A stretch of DNA of 64,000 bases from positions 124,001 through 188,000 of the forward strand of contig JANCYW010000008.1 of assembly GCA_026184775.1 (NCBI GenBank), in the 5' to 3' direction. Both the position numbers and the translations under genes were made by a program. Positions within the stretch are counted from its first letter, which is position 1; every line of letters begins with the position of its first letter. The notes under the pieces were generated by a model, which made no database searches, was not told the origin of the DNA, and saw only the letters and a list, made by a program, of their open reading frames with translations. The DNA comes from Cyanidium caldarium. Lineage: Eukaryota > Rhodophyta > Bangiophyceae > Cyanidiales > Cyanidiaceae. Shown piece after piece: positions 26,583-35,290 of this stretch.

Positions 26583-28355
26583 GTGGTGCTGTTGCAGAAG
26601 GTAGCCATGATCATCGAGCTAGCGTATAGAAGACGTCTTCGCCGATCACGCTTTGGCATTGCCTTTGTAGTACCTTCACTCCGAAGGGGCGGTAGCGCCG
26701 GCGACAACCACTGTAGCACCTCTTTCGTATCACCCTGGCGAAATCCCCGCGCAACTTTTCGGCGAGCGCGTCACCAGGGAACATCTCGACTCTGTTCCAG
26801 CACGGAATCGGAAAGGCAATCGTCCAAAAGCCGGGAGGACACCTCCGTAGACGGCACCGCGGTCAGTACCAACGGACGCGGCCTTGCTCCCCCTCCTCCG
26901 CGCTCATCCACCGCACCGGGGCGCGAAAGCACGACGCACGATGTGCGACGAACAGCGGCGCTGGTATCGGCACTGCTATTGTTGGCGTTGTCGATCCGCG
27001 AGGAGTGGATCGAACACAACGTGCAAGTGGCGCTGTGGATCTTGTTCGGCGTCGGGTACACCGGCATCGTCCTGGAGGACGTGCTGCAGTTTCACAAGAC
27101 CGGCGCGGCGCTGCTGATGGCGGTGGCCATGTGGACGGCGCTGGCAGTGGCCCAACCCGCATCCACCAACGCTGCTCCGGTGCTCGCTCAACTGAGCGAG
27201 ACGTTGTCGGGCGTGGCGCCGTTGCTCTTCTTCCTCCTGGGCGCCATGTCCATTGTGGAAATCATCGACAGCCATCGCGGCTTCCGAATCGTCACCGACT
27301 ATATCCGCACCCGCAACCCGCGCCTGCTGCTGTGGCTGCTTAGTGCGGTGACCTTTTTCATGAGCGCCGTGCTGGACAACCTCACCACCACCATCGTAAT
27401 GGTGTCGGTGGCGCGACAGCTGGTGCCGCGCGCGTATCGCCGCCTGATCGGCGCGGCGATCGTGGTGGCGGCCAATTGCGGCGGGGTGGCCACCCCGCTC
27501 GGCGATGTCACCACCACCATGCTGTGGATCGGCGGCCAGATATCCACCTTGGCCACCGTCTCCGACCTGCTCCTGCCTTCGCTGATGTCGCTGTTGGTGT
27601 CGGTGGCGGTGTTGACGCCTGCGCTGCCCACCGAACCCCAGCTGGAGACGCACGTGGAAGAACGCGGCGCGACCGATGGTCAACCAACCTCCACGCCGAG
27701 GCTGGCACCGCGCGGCCGTCTGGTGTTCGTAGCCGGCGTCGGCGCCCTGCTATTCGTGCCCGCTTTCAAAGCGCTCACCGGGCTGCCGCCCTACATGGGT
27801 ATGCTGTCTGGCCTCGGCTTTATGTGGCTGCTCACCGACCTGCTGCACGCCGGCGAGCCCGAACGCGTCAACCTGCGCGCGCCCAGCGCCCTGTCGCGCG
27901 TCGATCAGAGCAGCATCCTCTTCTTCCTGGGCATTCTGATGAGCGTCGGCGCGTTGGAGTCGGCCGGCGCGCTCACCGACCTGGCACAGCGTCTGGATGC
28001 GGTGATCGGCTCGCGCGAATGGATCGCCACCATCATCGGACTGGTGAGCAGCGTGATCGACAACGTGCCGCTGGTGGCGGCCACCATGGGCATGTACGAT
28101 CTGCAGGCGTATCCGCGTGACTCGCCGCTGTGGCAGCTGATCGCCTACTGCGCGGGCACCGGCGGCAGCATCCTTATCATCGGGTCGGCAGCCGGGGTGG
28201 CGTTCATGGGCATGGAGAAGGTGGACTTTTTCTGGTACTTGCGCCACGCCTCCCTGAGCGCGCTGGCCGGATATGCCGCCGGCATTGCCGCCTACCTCGC
28301 CTTGCACAGTCCGGCGGTGAGCCATTGGATCGGCGGTGTGCTGGGCGCCTCGTAA
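26583..28355 (+). CDS. NHD1: NhaD-type Na+/H+ antiporter
   Basis: Ion transporter of the NhaD family; plant orthologues sit in the chloroplast envelope and export Na+. At least eleven hydrophobic segments are seen, starting with TAALVSALLLLALSI (residue ~120). Conserved transport motifs are FMSAVLDNLTTTIVMVSVAR (the DNLTT helix), VVAANCGGVATPLGDVTTTM and a second internal DN motif in SSVIDNVPLVAATMGMY. GTGGSILIIGSAAGVAFMGM near the C-terminus is also typical. The first ~115 residues are polar, Arg/Ser-rich and have no membrane segment, consistent with a transit peptide. The protein ends at ..GGVLGAS. It is head-to-head with ProRS (~214 bp) and tail-to-tail with FolD (65 bp). Confidence 0.92.
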   Translation: MVLLQKVAMIIELAYRRRLRRSRFGIAFVVPSLRRGGSAGDNHCSTSFVSPWRNPRATFRRARHQGTSRLCSSTESERQSSKSREDTSVDGTAVSTNGRGLAPPPPRSSTAPGRESTTHDVRRTAALVSALLLLALSIREEWIEHNVQVALWILFGVGYTGIVLEDVLQFHKTGAALLMAVAMWTALAVAQPASTNAAPVLAQLSETLSGVAPLLFFLLGAMSIVEIIDSHRGFRIVTDYIRTRNPRLLLWLLSAVTFFMSAVLDNLTTTIVMVSVARQLVPRAYRRLIGAAIVVAANCGGVATPLGDVTTTMLWIGGQISTLATVSDLLLPSLMSLLVSVAVLTPALPTEPQLETHVEERGATDGQPTSTPRLAPRGRLVFVAGVGALLFVPAFKALTGLPPYMGMLSGLGFMWLLTDLLHAGEPERVNLRAPSALSRVDQSSILFFLGILMSVGALESAGALTDLAQRLDAVIGSREWIATIIGLVSSVIDNVPLVAATMGMYDLQAYPRDSPLWQLIAYCAGTGGSILIIGSAAGVAFMGMEKVDFFWYLRHASLSALAGYAAGIAAYLALHSPAVSHWIGGVLGAS

Positions 28356-28420
28356 AACCGGCGGAGCGTGTGCGGCTCGTCGAAAGCGGGAGCGAGGATA
28401 CACCATCCTTTCCATCTACC

Positions 28421-29293
28421 TCACCCATTTTGCACTTGTCGTTGAGCTGCGCGCACCGTATTCCGCAACAACATGGCGATGGTCATCGGGCCGGTACCGC
28501 CGGGCACCGGGGTGATCTGACCGGCCACCCGCCGACAGGCGTCGAAATCCACGTCGCCCACCAGGCGATACCCGCGCGCACTGGACGCATCCGGCTTCTG
28601 GTTGATGCCGACGTCGATCACGGTAACGCCCGGTCGCAGCCAGTCGGCTTGCACGTACTCGGGCTTGCCGATGGCGGCCACCAGGATGTCCGCCTGCCGC
28701 ACCACGGCCGCAATATCCCGCGTGCGCGAATGACACACCGTCACTGTGGCATTCTCCCGCAGCAGCAACAGTGCCACCGGCAGACCGACGATATTGCTGC
28801 GCCCCAACACCACCGCCTGCCGCCCGGCGATCGCCGTGCCGCTGTGCCTCAGCAGCTCGATGCAGCCGAGCGGCGTGCAGGGCACGAACAGCGGATCGCG
28901 GTTCTTCATCGCCAAACGCCCGATATTCACCGGGTGAAAGCCGTCCACGTCCTTCTCCAACGACACCTGCGCCAGCACCCGCTCCTCGTCTATGTGCGGC
29001 GGAAGTGGCAACTGCACCAGGATGCCGTGCACCTGCGGGTCGGTGTTCAGCTCCCGCACCCGTCCCACCAACTCCGCCTCCGACACCGACTCGGGCAGCT
29101 CCACCCGCACCGACCGCACACCCACTTCAGCACACGCCCGGTGCTTCATGTTCACGTAGGTGACCGAGTCGGGACGCGTACCCACCAGCACCGTGGCCAG
29201 ACCCGGTTGCACCGGCAAGCGCTGCACTTGCTCGCGCAGGTCCGCGCGAATGTCCGCCGCTATGGCCTTTCCGTCGATCAGACGGGCGGACAT
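28421..29293 (-). CDS. FOLD: Bifunctional methylene-THF dehydrogenase/cyclohydrolase
   Basis: Converts 5,10-methylene-THF to methenyl- and then 10-formyl-THF with NADP+. The 290-residue length is that of the standard two-domain FolD. The catalytic Lys is in TYVNMKHRACAEVG, the substrate loop in GILVQLPLPPHID and EKDVDGFHPVN, and the cofactor site in VVLGRSNIVGLPVALLLL. ITPVPGGTGPMTIAMLLRNT near the C-terminus is the family signature. No targeting leader is present, so a cytosolic location is likely. In the same window PURU consumes the 10-formyl-THF this enzyme makes, though the genes are 25 kb apart and not an operon. Confidence 0.96.
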   Translation of the reverse strand: MSARLIDGKAIAADIRADLREQVQRLPVQPGLATVLVGTRPDSVTYVNMKHRACAEVGVRSVRVELPESVSEAELVGRVRELNTDPQVHGILVQLPLPPHIDEERVLAQVSLEKDVDGFHPVNIGRLAMKNRDPLFVPCTPLGCIELLRHSGTAIAGRQAVVLGRSNIVGLPVALLLLRENATVTVCHSRTRDIAAVVRQADILVAAIGKPEYVQADWLRPGVTVIDVGINQKPDASSARGYRLVGDVDFDACRRVAGQITPVPGGTGPMTIAMLLRNTVRAAQRQVQNG

Positions 29294-29541
29294 GTCTGCC
29301 CAGAAGGTGGTGAGATCTAGAGTCAGTGATGGGTACGAAAATCTCTACCCCGTCTCATTGAGCCCGCAGAACGCATCCCGTGCAGCGCGCTGTCCTCGGA
29401 CCACACCAACCTCGGCATCGACCGAGCGCGTCCGTTCGCCCGATGGCGGCAGCGGCGGCGGCGGTGGCCACGGCGGCGGCGGCGGCGGTTGTTATCAGCC
29501 TGGTCGTCGGGTTCGGTGTGTGCACGCCCACCCTATCGCCG

Positions 29542-30768
29542 GCCATGTTTGTATCCGTGGGATACGGGTTCAAGAGGGCGGCGCCGGGACCGTTCAGCGG
29601 TGGGAGGCGGGGCGGGTCCGGGGTTGGTGCGTCCGCGGTGTCTGTTCGAGGGATGCACCGCGGTGAATGGCTATCGCACAAGGCTCGGCCGCAGCAGCTT
29701 CCACCGGAGTCGGTACGACGTTCCCTCGAAATGGTACAAGAGCGACGGCAGCCACGAAGTGCAAAGGCGCCTGCACCGCAAGGGGCGGTGAATCGCCAAG
29801 AGGCATCGGCTGCACCGCTGGAGGCGCTCGATTACGCCACCGTGCCGCGGTATACCTCGTTGGAGGGGAACAGCTCGGTGTTGGAAATCGGGTCACTGCG
29901 GGTGTTCATTGACCCGGTGCTGGTGGGCCCGCTGGTGTTCTTTCACCCGATGGTATTCAAGCAGCGCAAGCCGAGCATGTTTGTGGAGCCAGCACCGACG
30001 CCCGAGCAGACGCGACAACGACTGGAGCGCCAGTTCGGACCGGTCGGCTGTGTGCTGCTGACGCAGTCGCTGCCTGATCACGCGCACCCGCCCACGTTGG
30101 ACTGCATTCCGCGCGATACCGAGATCGTGGCGGTGGAGAGCGCGCGACCGCTGTTGGAGCGAATGCGCTTCGATCGTGTGGATTTTCTCAAAGAGGGCGA
30201 GGCGTCGTGGATTTATTGCGGCCCGCCCGACCAGCCGGAATCGGAATGGGTGGAGTTCTGGGCGGTGCCCGGCGCTGTGGTGGGCCCGCCGTGGCAAGCG
30301 CCTGAGAACGGTTATGTGATCCGGCACTGGAAACAGGGCGAGAAACGCAATCAGCGCACCTGCCTCTTCCGCATGCTGTACGAGCCGCACGGCTACGTGA
30401 ATGTGGACTTTGCGCGAGAGGTGCTGGCGGACACCGCAGATGCCGCGGGACGGCTGACGGACGTTGTGCTCACTCCACCGCTATCGGTTTACGTCGCGGG
30501 CGTGTATCCGTTGCTGAGCGGGGCACGCGCCGCCGCGCGCCTCACTCAGACGCTGAAGCCGTACACCGTCATCGCGCTGCGCAACTGGGAGGGTCAACAG
30601 TCGGGACTGCTCGCGTCGCTGGTGAGCGCCCGCGGCAGCTTGGACGAATTTCACAACGCCGTGACCGCGGCCGCCGCCCGCGCCCAATGCAACACCCGCG
30701 TGCTCGTCCCCGACGCCGGAAAGCCGTATCTGCTGGGTGGCAAAGAGAACGCCCGAGACAGGCCGTGA
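29542..30768 (+). CDS. Metallo-beta-lactamase-fold protein, plastid-type
   Basis: A metallo-beta-lactamase-fold protein resembling an uncharacterised plant plastid family (like Arabidopsis At1g29700, from memory). SLEGNSSVLEIGSLRVFIDP gives the opening beta strands and VLLTQSLPDHAHPPTL the metal region. Only part of the classical HxHxDH motif is kept (a DH..H arrangement), so full dinuclear hydrolase activity is doubtful. Further fold segments are DTEIVAVESARPLL and LTDVVLTPPLSVYVAGVYPL. The frame is open from 29380. I favour 29542 (MFVSVGYGFKRAAPG), whose early Phe and basic leader fit a red algal plastid transit peptide; 29443 is another choice, with a poly-Ala stretch. Substrate is unknown. 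It is convergent with the thioredoxin gene. Confidence 0.75.
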   Translation, partial: AMFVSVGYGFKRAAPGPFSGGRRGGSGVGASAVSVRGMHRGEWLSHKARPQQLPPESVRRSLEMVQERRQPRSAKAPAPQGAVNRQEASAAPLEALDYATVPRYTSLEGNSSVLEIGSLRVFIDPVLVGPLVFFHPMVFKQRKPSMFVEPAPTPEQTRQRLERQFGPVGCVLLTQSLPDHAHPPTLDCIPRDTEIVAVESARPLLERMRFDRVDFLKEGEASWIYCGPPDQPESEWVEFWAVPGAVVGPPWQAPENGYVIRHWKQGEKRNQRTCLFRMLYEPHGYVNVDFAREVLADTADAAGRLTDVVLTPPLSVYVAGVYPLLSGARAAARLTQTLKPYTVIALRNWEGQQSGLLASLVSARGSLDEFHNAVTAAAARAQCNTRVLVPDAGKPYLLGGKENARDRP

Positions 30769-30862
30769 CGGCAACGCTTCCGCGGGACGCGTAAACCACT
30801 ATTCCGCTCGCCGCACCTTCCGATCGGTCCATCTCACTGCGCTCTCCGCACCCTCGCTCCCG

Positions 30863-31180
30863 TCACTTGTGCCGGGCGACCTTCTCCCGCAGCACCTTCT
30901 CGTTCGCGCCAGTCAGGTCGTCCACCTTCTTGCCACCCTTGTAGAACAGGAACGTCGGCATGGCCGCCACACCGCATCGCTGCGCCAATTCAGTGGCCTG
31001 ATCCACGTCCACCTTCACGAACGTGACCGCGCCCTCGTACTCCTTGGCGAGCGCTTCCACTGCCGGGGCGATCATACGGCACGGCCCGCACCACACCGCG
31101 AAAAAGTCCACCACGATCAGATGCGGCGTATCCTTTAGTAGCTGATCAAACTCCTCCACGCTGGTTATCGTTTGGACCAT
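30863..31180 (-). CDS. TRX: Thioredoxin, cytosolic h-like
   Basis: A 105-residue disulphide reductase. The active site WCGPC lies in VDFFAVWCGPCRMIAPAVEA near residue 30. The cis-Pro is in GVAAMPTFLFYKGGKKVDDL, and GANEKVLREKVARHK closes the fold. The wording around TITSVEEFDQLLKD and FFAVWCGPC fits cytosolic thioredoxin h/Trx1 rather than plastid m or f types. The frame is open upstream to 31468, but that would come within 7 bp of the TRM5 stop and has no targeting character. The ATG at 31180-31178 (MVQTITS) gives a full-length, leader-free protein and is preferred. Confidence 0.94.
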   Translation of the reverse strand: MVQTITSVEEFDQLLKDTPHLIVVDFFAVWCGPCRMIAPAVEALAKEYEGAVTFVKVDVDQATELAQRCGVAAMPTFLFYKGGKKVDDLTGANEKVLREKVARHK

Positions 31181-31474
31181 CTTGAGAAGAGAATGGGGGT
31201 GGTTTTTGGTGTGGGGGCACGAAGGCGCAGCGCCGAACGTCGTCCAGACCATCGCCGATCGACAGGCCATCGCGCGCGCCCGAATTTCCTGGGCAAGATT
31301 TACGTGCGGGTGCCTTCCGAATACCGGTCGCCGCGGGCAGAACGGCAGAACCGGAGCAGGAGACGGCGCCACACTTCGCCCTGTTGCAGATACCACGGCG
31401 GCGCCGGTCATATTCGCCCATGCGCCCACAGGCAAATATTCCCCTCGCGGACAAATGCGGCACCGCACCCTTGG

Positions 31475-32911
31475 TCACCGCTCCGGGGAGGGCGCCTCCC
31501 TTAGTGCCTCTCTCGCTCGGCCCATGCGCTCCGGGAGCACAAATTCGACACAGAACATGGCCTTGTTGGGAGCGACCGCGCGCACGTACCGCACTTGCCA
31601 CTCATCTCGACCAGCCTGGAAGACAAACGGTTCTTGTGGCCGCACACGCTTAGGCTCGGGAACGTGCTGGCCCTCCGCTGACGCACTTATCGGAGCCGCG
31701 AGGGCGGCAGCCACGCGATCGACTGCCCGCTGAGCACCCTGCTCGCCGCCCTCGAAGCAGTAACAAAACACACGTGGCATCGGTCGGCCCGGGGCGATCG
31801 CTCCGAGCAGCACTGGCAAAAACTCCGGCGCCTGCAGCGGCAAGTTCATGATGATATGGGTGACGGGCACGCGCTCCGTCACCAGCAAGTGCTGCAGAAA
31901 CGCTCGCGCGTCTGTACACGAGACGAAACAGCGTCCAGGCGGTACGTGGTTCTTCCGCAAGTTGCGCCGCAGCCACAGCGCGCTGTCCGGATTGAGGTCG
32001 TTGGCGTACACCGGTATGTCCTGGCGCGCCAGCGGCACGGCAAACGGTCCGACGCCGGCAAATGCATCCGCCACCCGCACTGGAAAGCGCTCCGATGCAG
32101 TGACGGCCGCCTTGCCGATCTCCTCGATGACACGACGGTGCTCGGTCTCCAGTCGCGAGTTCCAGTACACCTGCCCGAAATCCAGCGTGAACGTGCAGCC
32201 GTTCTCGCGCACCTGCGTGACCAGGGTGGCGCCCGGGTGCGCCGCCAGCGTCTGCATACCAAAAGTGCGAAAGGCGCCACCCACCATTTCCGCCTTGTTC
32301 ACCACGATCTGCACGTGCCGATGCTTGTCTAGCAACACCTGCCCGATTAGTCGAGCGTGGGGCAACTGCGGTGCGCGCAAGTTCAAGTGCAGCACGCTGC
32401 CGACCACCTCGAAGGAGCTCGGCACGGTGACCGACTCGGGCAGCAGTCGGCGCAACACATACTCGGCCGAAAAGTAGGAGTAGTCCAGCATCACGTCGTG
32501 GGTGACCAGATCATCGACGGTGAGCCACGCCGACAGCGGTTCGGCCGCGGTGGTCGTTGAGGAGGAGGCGGTCTCCTCGGCCAGCAGATGTCGGTACAGA
32601 TCGGCCCGGTCGCGATCCACAAATTCCCGCGACCAATTGCTGCACTCGGGCAACTCGTTCTTGCCACCGCAATCCGCCGCCAAATACCGCAGCAGCACCA
32701 GCCGCCGGGTCGATGCGCCTCCCTCGTCCGCCGCCACCGACTGCTTTCGCGGCAGTCGCAACAGGTGCCGCGTGCCCAGCTGTGACATCACCATCTTCAC
32801 CCGTGACGCCTCGGTGCGCAACGCGAACGACGTCCACACTTGGCGGAACGCCTCCCGCGGCACCTGGAACGGAGCCTCCGCACCGTTGACGTTGGCGGAG
32901 CGGTCGGCCAT
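31475..32911 (-). CDS. TRM5: tRNA (guanine-37-N1) methyltransferase TRM5
   Basis: SAM-dependent enzyme making m1G at position 37 of tRNA, which prevents frameshifting; in eukaryotes it works in cytosol/nucleus and mitochondria. The D2 region FEVVGSVLHLNLRAPQLPHA matches Trm5 wording, as does the tRNA/SAM segment TFTLDFGQVYWNSRLETEHR. Motif I is VADAFAGVGPFAVPLA, the next motif is VYANDLNPDSALWLRRN, and the catalytic NLP is in HIIMNLPLQAPEFLPVL. A D1 domain precedes D2 (~residues 20-140). The frame is open from 33082. I chose 32911 (MADRSANVNG) because the upstream part is Arg/Trp-rich, although that part could be a mitochondrial presequence. Product length is 478. Confidence 0.93.
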   Translation of the reverse strand: MADRSANVNGAEAPFQVPREAFRQVWTSFALRTEASRVKMVMSQLGTRHLLRLPRKQSVAADEGGASTRRLVLLRYLAADCGGKNELPECSNWSREFVDRDRADLYRHLLAEETASSSTTTAAEPLSAWLTVDDLVTHDVMLDYSYFSAEYVLRRLLPESVTVPSSFEVVGSVLHLNLRAPQLPHARLIGQVLLDKHRHVQIVVNKAEMVGGAFRTFGMQTLAAHPGATLVTQVRENGCTFTLDFGQVYWNSRLETEHRRVIEEIGKAAVTASERFPVRVADAFAGVGPFAVPLARQDIPVYANDLNPDSALWLRRNLRKNHVPPGRCFVSCTDARAFLQHLLVTERVPVTHIIMNLPLQAPEFLPVLLGAIAPGRPMPRVFCYCFEGGEQGAQRAVDRVAAALAAPISASAEGQHVPEPKRVRPQEPFVFQAGRDEWQVRYVRAVAPNKAMFCVEFVLPERMGRAREALREAPSPER

Positions 32912-33398
32912 GCGGACCGGTCGGCCAGAACAAGTATATCGCCTCCGCTGCCGCCACGGAAATGGATGACACAGATATTTCGGCCGCTGAATCTGCAGCG
33001 CGCCGCAACGTCGCCGGCCCGTCCAACCGCTGAGGGTGATCCAACTCAAGCGAGTGGTCCAGCTTGATCGAGCGAGTGGCATGAAAATGACCCGTCACAC
33101 CACGGACTCCCTCTGAGCATAAACAAGTTTATGCATCAACGGAAGATGGCCATTCAGCTGCTCCTAGACAGTTCAACTTCACGGACTCGGCGGTTTCCGC
33201 GTCGGTACCCCGCCAGCTCGTGACCCGAGACGCATCTCGCCGCGCCTGTCGCCGGGAGACAGAACACCCGGCAACACCAATCTCGGGCAGAGAGGTTGCG
33301 CGCATCGCATGTCTCTCGACGTTTGGGGAACCGTTTCTACCTGTCGATCCCACGCAGCGCATGCTCGTAGTATCCACCCGAAACACGTATTCATCACA
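32912..33398. other. Head-to-head intergenic region (TRM5 / phosphodiesterase)
   Basis: About 490 bases between the two preferred starts. Open frames enter from both sides but carry no domain. I see no repeat, RNA gene or clear promoter element. Confidence 0.4.
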
Positions 33399-34937
33399 AT
33401 GCACAGTTTATTTGCTTGGTCTGACAACCGTAACTTGTACAGCGGTGTGGGCGCTGCCCGTTCATTGGTAGAAGAGGACGGCACGTCGTTGCACGCGCCC
33501 CCGACGCTGTCCGGTTGGCGGCTGTGGCTCCTGCAGGCGCAGTCGGCGTTGTGCAAAGCCGGTTGGGGTCGCTCGCTGACGGCAGTGTTGGTTGGCGGCT
33601 ATGTGTTGCTTATTGTGCGGTTGTATAGCATGCGCCAAGTGCGCTGGGGCACGGTGTTGGGCGTGCGCACGGCCATCGTGCTGCCCTTTCTGTTGGTGGT
33701 GCCGCCGGCCGTGTACGGGGTCGTCGCCTGGCACTGGGAGGCGTGGTTGGGACCGAGCGGCCTCTCCGCCGGCACCACCAGCCTTTATGCCCGCTTCAGC
33801 CGCCAACGGTGCGCGCCCTTCTGCAGAGCATGTTTGGCGGCCGCGACGGTCGCGGCCGCCCTCGTCTTGTTGTACGTGGTGTACACGCAGTGCCGCCGTT
33901 ATGGCGATTATCGCCGGGCGGCATTGCGTTACCGCGAATACCTGCAATCACCGCCGCAGCCTGAGAAGGCCGATGTGCCCCAGCTGCCGGTGCGCCTCAT
34001 CACGTACAACGTGTTTGTGCGCCCGCCGGGCGTGGCCGGCCAGCACGGCAACGACCAAAAGGATCAGCGGCTGAGGCTGCTGCTGCCGCGCCTGGCCAAT
34101 TACGACGTGGTCTGCCTGCAGGAGATGTTCGATGCCTTCAGCACCCGCCGCGCTGCCCTCGCGCAGGCGGCGACCGTGCTCGGCTTACGCTTCTCCACGT
34201 ACCTGCCGCGCAATCTGCGGATGTATCCACCGCGGATTATCGACGGCGGGGTGAGCATTCTCAGCCGCTACCCCATCGTCACCAGCGATTACTGGCACTA
34301 TCGGCATGTGGTGCGCGGCACCGTGGACTCGTTCGTGGGCAAGGGCGTGCTGTATGCGCGCATCCTCTTGCCCACACGCGAACAGCACACCCGCCATCGA
34401 CCCACGTTTCTGCACGTGTTCTCCACCCACATGCAGGCCGGTGATCGCCCCGGCTACCAGCCAGAGACGCTGCACGCGAACACGCGCCTGCAGCAGGCGG
34501 AGGAGATGCGTGACTTTATCCTGCGCTGCATCGCCGACGACGAGGGCAACGGCGCCGTGGCCATCACCGGCGACTTTAACATCAACGCGCGCATCTCCCG
34601 CGACGACGGCCACGAGAGCCAGTGGTATCGCCAGCTGATGCAGCGCTTGCAAGCGCCCTCAAAGGGAGACGATGGCGTGCACCGCAGCCTCCACCTGGCA
34701 GACTTGCTGCGCCAGTCGTTTGGCGAACATCCCATCACCGACGACGCCAAATGCATCGATTACTTGCTGTTCGATGCGCGCGACAGCGGCATACGTGCCG
34801 CGGTGCACGGCCCGAACGCCGTCCGCATCGAACCGTTCCACGTACCGCAGGACGAGATGGGCCCCGACACCACCATCCGCTACGACGGCTTATCCGACCA
34901 CGACGCCGTGATCGGCACCCTGTGGCACACGCTCTAG
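33399..34937 (+). CDS. Membrane-anchored neutral sphingomyelinase-like phosphodiesterase
   Basis: Endonuclease/exonuclease/phosphatase-fold hydrolase similar to neutral sphingomyelinases, which cleave sphingomyelin or related phospholipids. Three hydrophobic N-terminal segments (AVLVGGYVLLIVRLY, TAIVLPFLLVVPPAVYGVVA, AAATVAAALVLLYVV) anchor it before residue ~190. The catalytic domain follows: RLITYNVFVRPPG, VVCLQEMFDAFSTRR (metal Glu), GGVSILSRYPI, HVFSTHMQAG, AITGDFNIN (Asp/Asn) and the final LSDHDAV with catalytic His. All catalytic positions are kept. The ATG at 33399 (MHSLFAWSDN) gives 512 residues; the frame is open from 33309. Sphingolipid specificity is an inference from fold and topology; other phosphodiesterase substrates are possible. 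Confidence 0.82.
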   Translation: MHSLFAWSDNRNLYSGVGAARSLVEEDGTSLHAPPTLSGWRLWLLQAQSALCKAGWGRSLTAVLVGGYVLLIVRLYSMRQVRWGTVLGVRTAIVLPFLLVVPPAVYGVVAWHWEAWLGPSGLSAGTTSLYARFSRQRCAPFCRACLAAATVAAALVLLYVVYTQCRRYGDYRRAALRYREYLQSPPQPEKADVPQLPVRLITYNVFVRPPGVAGQHGNDQKDQRLRLLLPRLANYDVVCLQEMFDAFSTRRAALAQAATVLGLRFSTYLPRNLRMYPPRIIDGGVSILSRYPIVTSDYWHYRHVVRGTVDSFVGKGVLYARILLPTREQHTRHRPTFLHVFSTHMQAGDRPGYQPETLHANTRLQQAEEMRDFILRCIADDEGNGAVAITGDFNINARISRDDGHESQWYRQLMQRLQAPSKGDDGVHRSLHLADLLRQSFGEHPITDDAKCIDYLLFDARDSGIRAAVHGPNAVRIEPFHVPQDEMGPDTTIRYDGLSDHDAVIGTLWHTL

Positions 34938-35290
34938 GTGAGTGTAGGCCGACCGCACCCAACACAACCCGAGCGCCCACAACCGGTGGACACTCCCCAG
35001 GACCGCTACCATCATAACCCCCGAAAACGAAACCTGCAAAGCTCGAGGCGACTCGTGCGCTCCCCTGAACACGTCGAGCCTTCTCGTCGAGCACCTCCAG
35101 GCAGTCGACGCGGTGTCGAGACCCCGACGCGCATCTCGCATCTCGATCAGCCGTCCGTCCGACGGCCGAATTTTCGGTCGGACGTCGCTGCCTCCCCGCG
35201 GCGGCGTGACGACGTGGCAAGGAACCCGCGCGAGTGCCGACAACGTTCGGGGAATTCATACCGCCATTCCCGCACTGAAAGGCTGACAGA
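34938..35290. other. Intergenic region upstream of IGPS
   Basis: About 350 bases between two genes on the same strand. It is GC-rich without a convincing frame on either strand. I see nothing definable; it presumably holds the 3' UTR of the phosphodiesterase and the IGPS promoter. Confidence 0.4.

Noticed and set aside
31181-31468. N-terminal extension of thioredoxin that would make a plastid form
   Set aside because: The extension is Cys/Pro/His-rich without transit character and would leave 7 bp to the TRM5 stop; the ATG at 31180 gives a complete thioredoxin.
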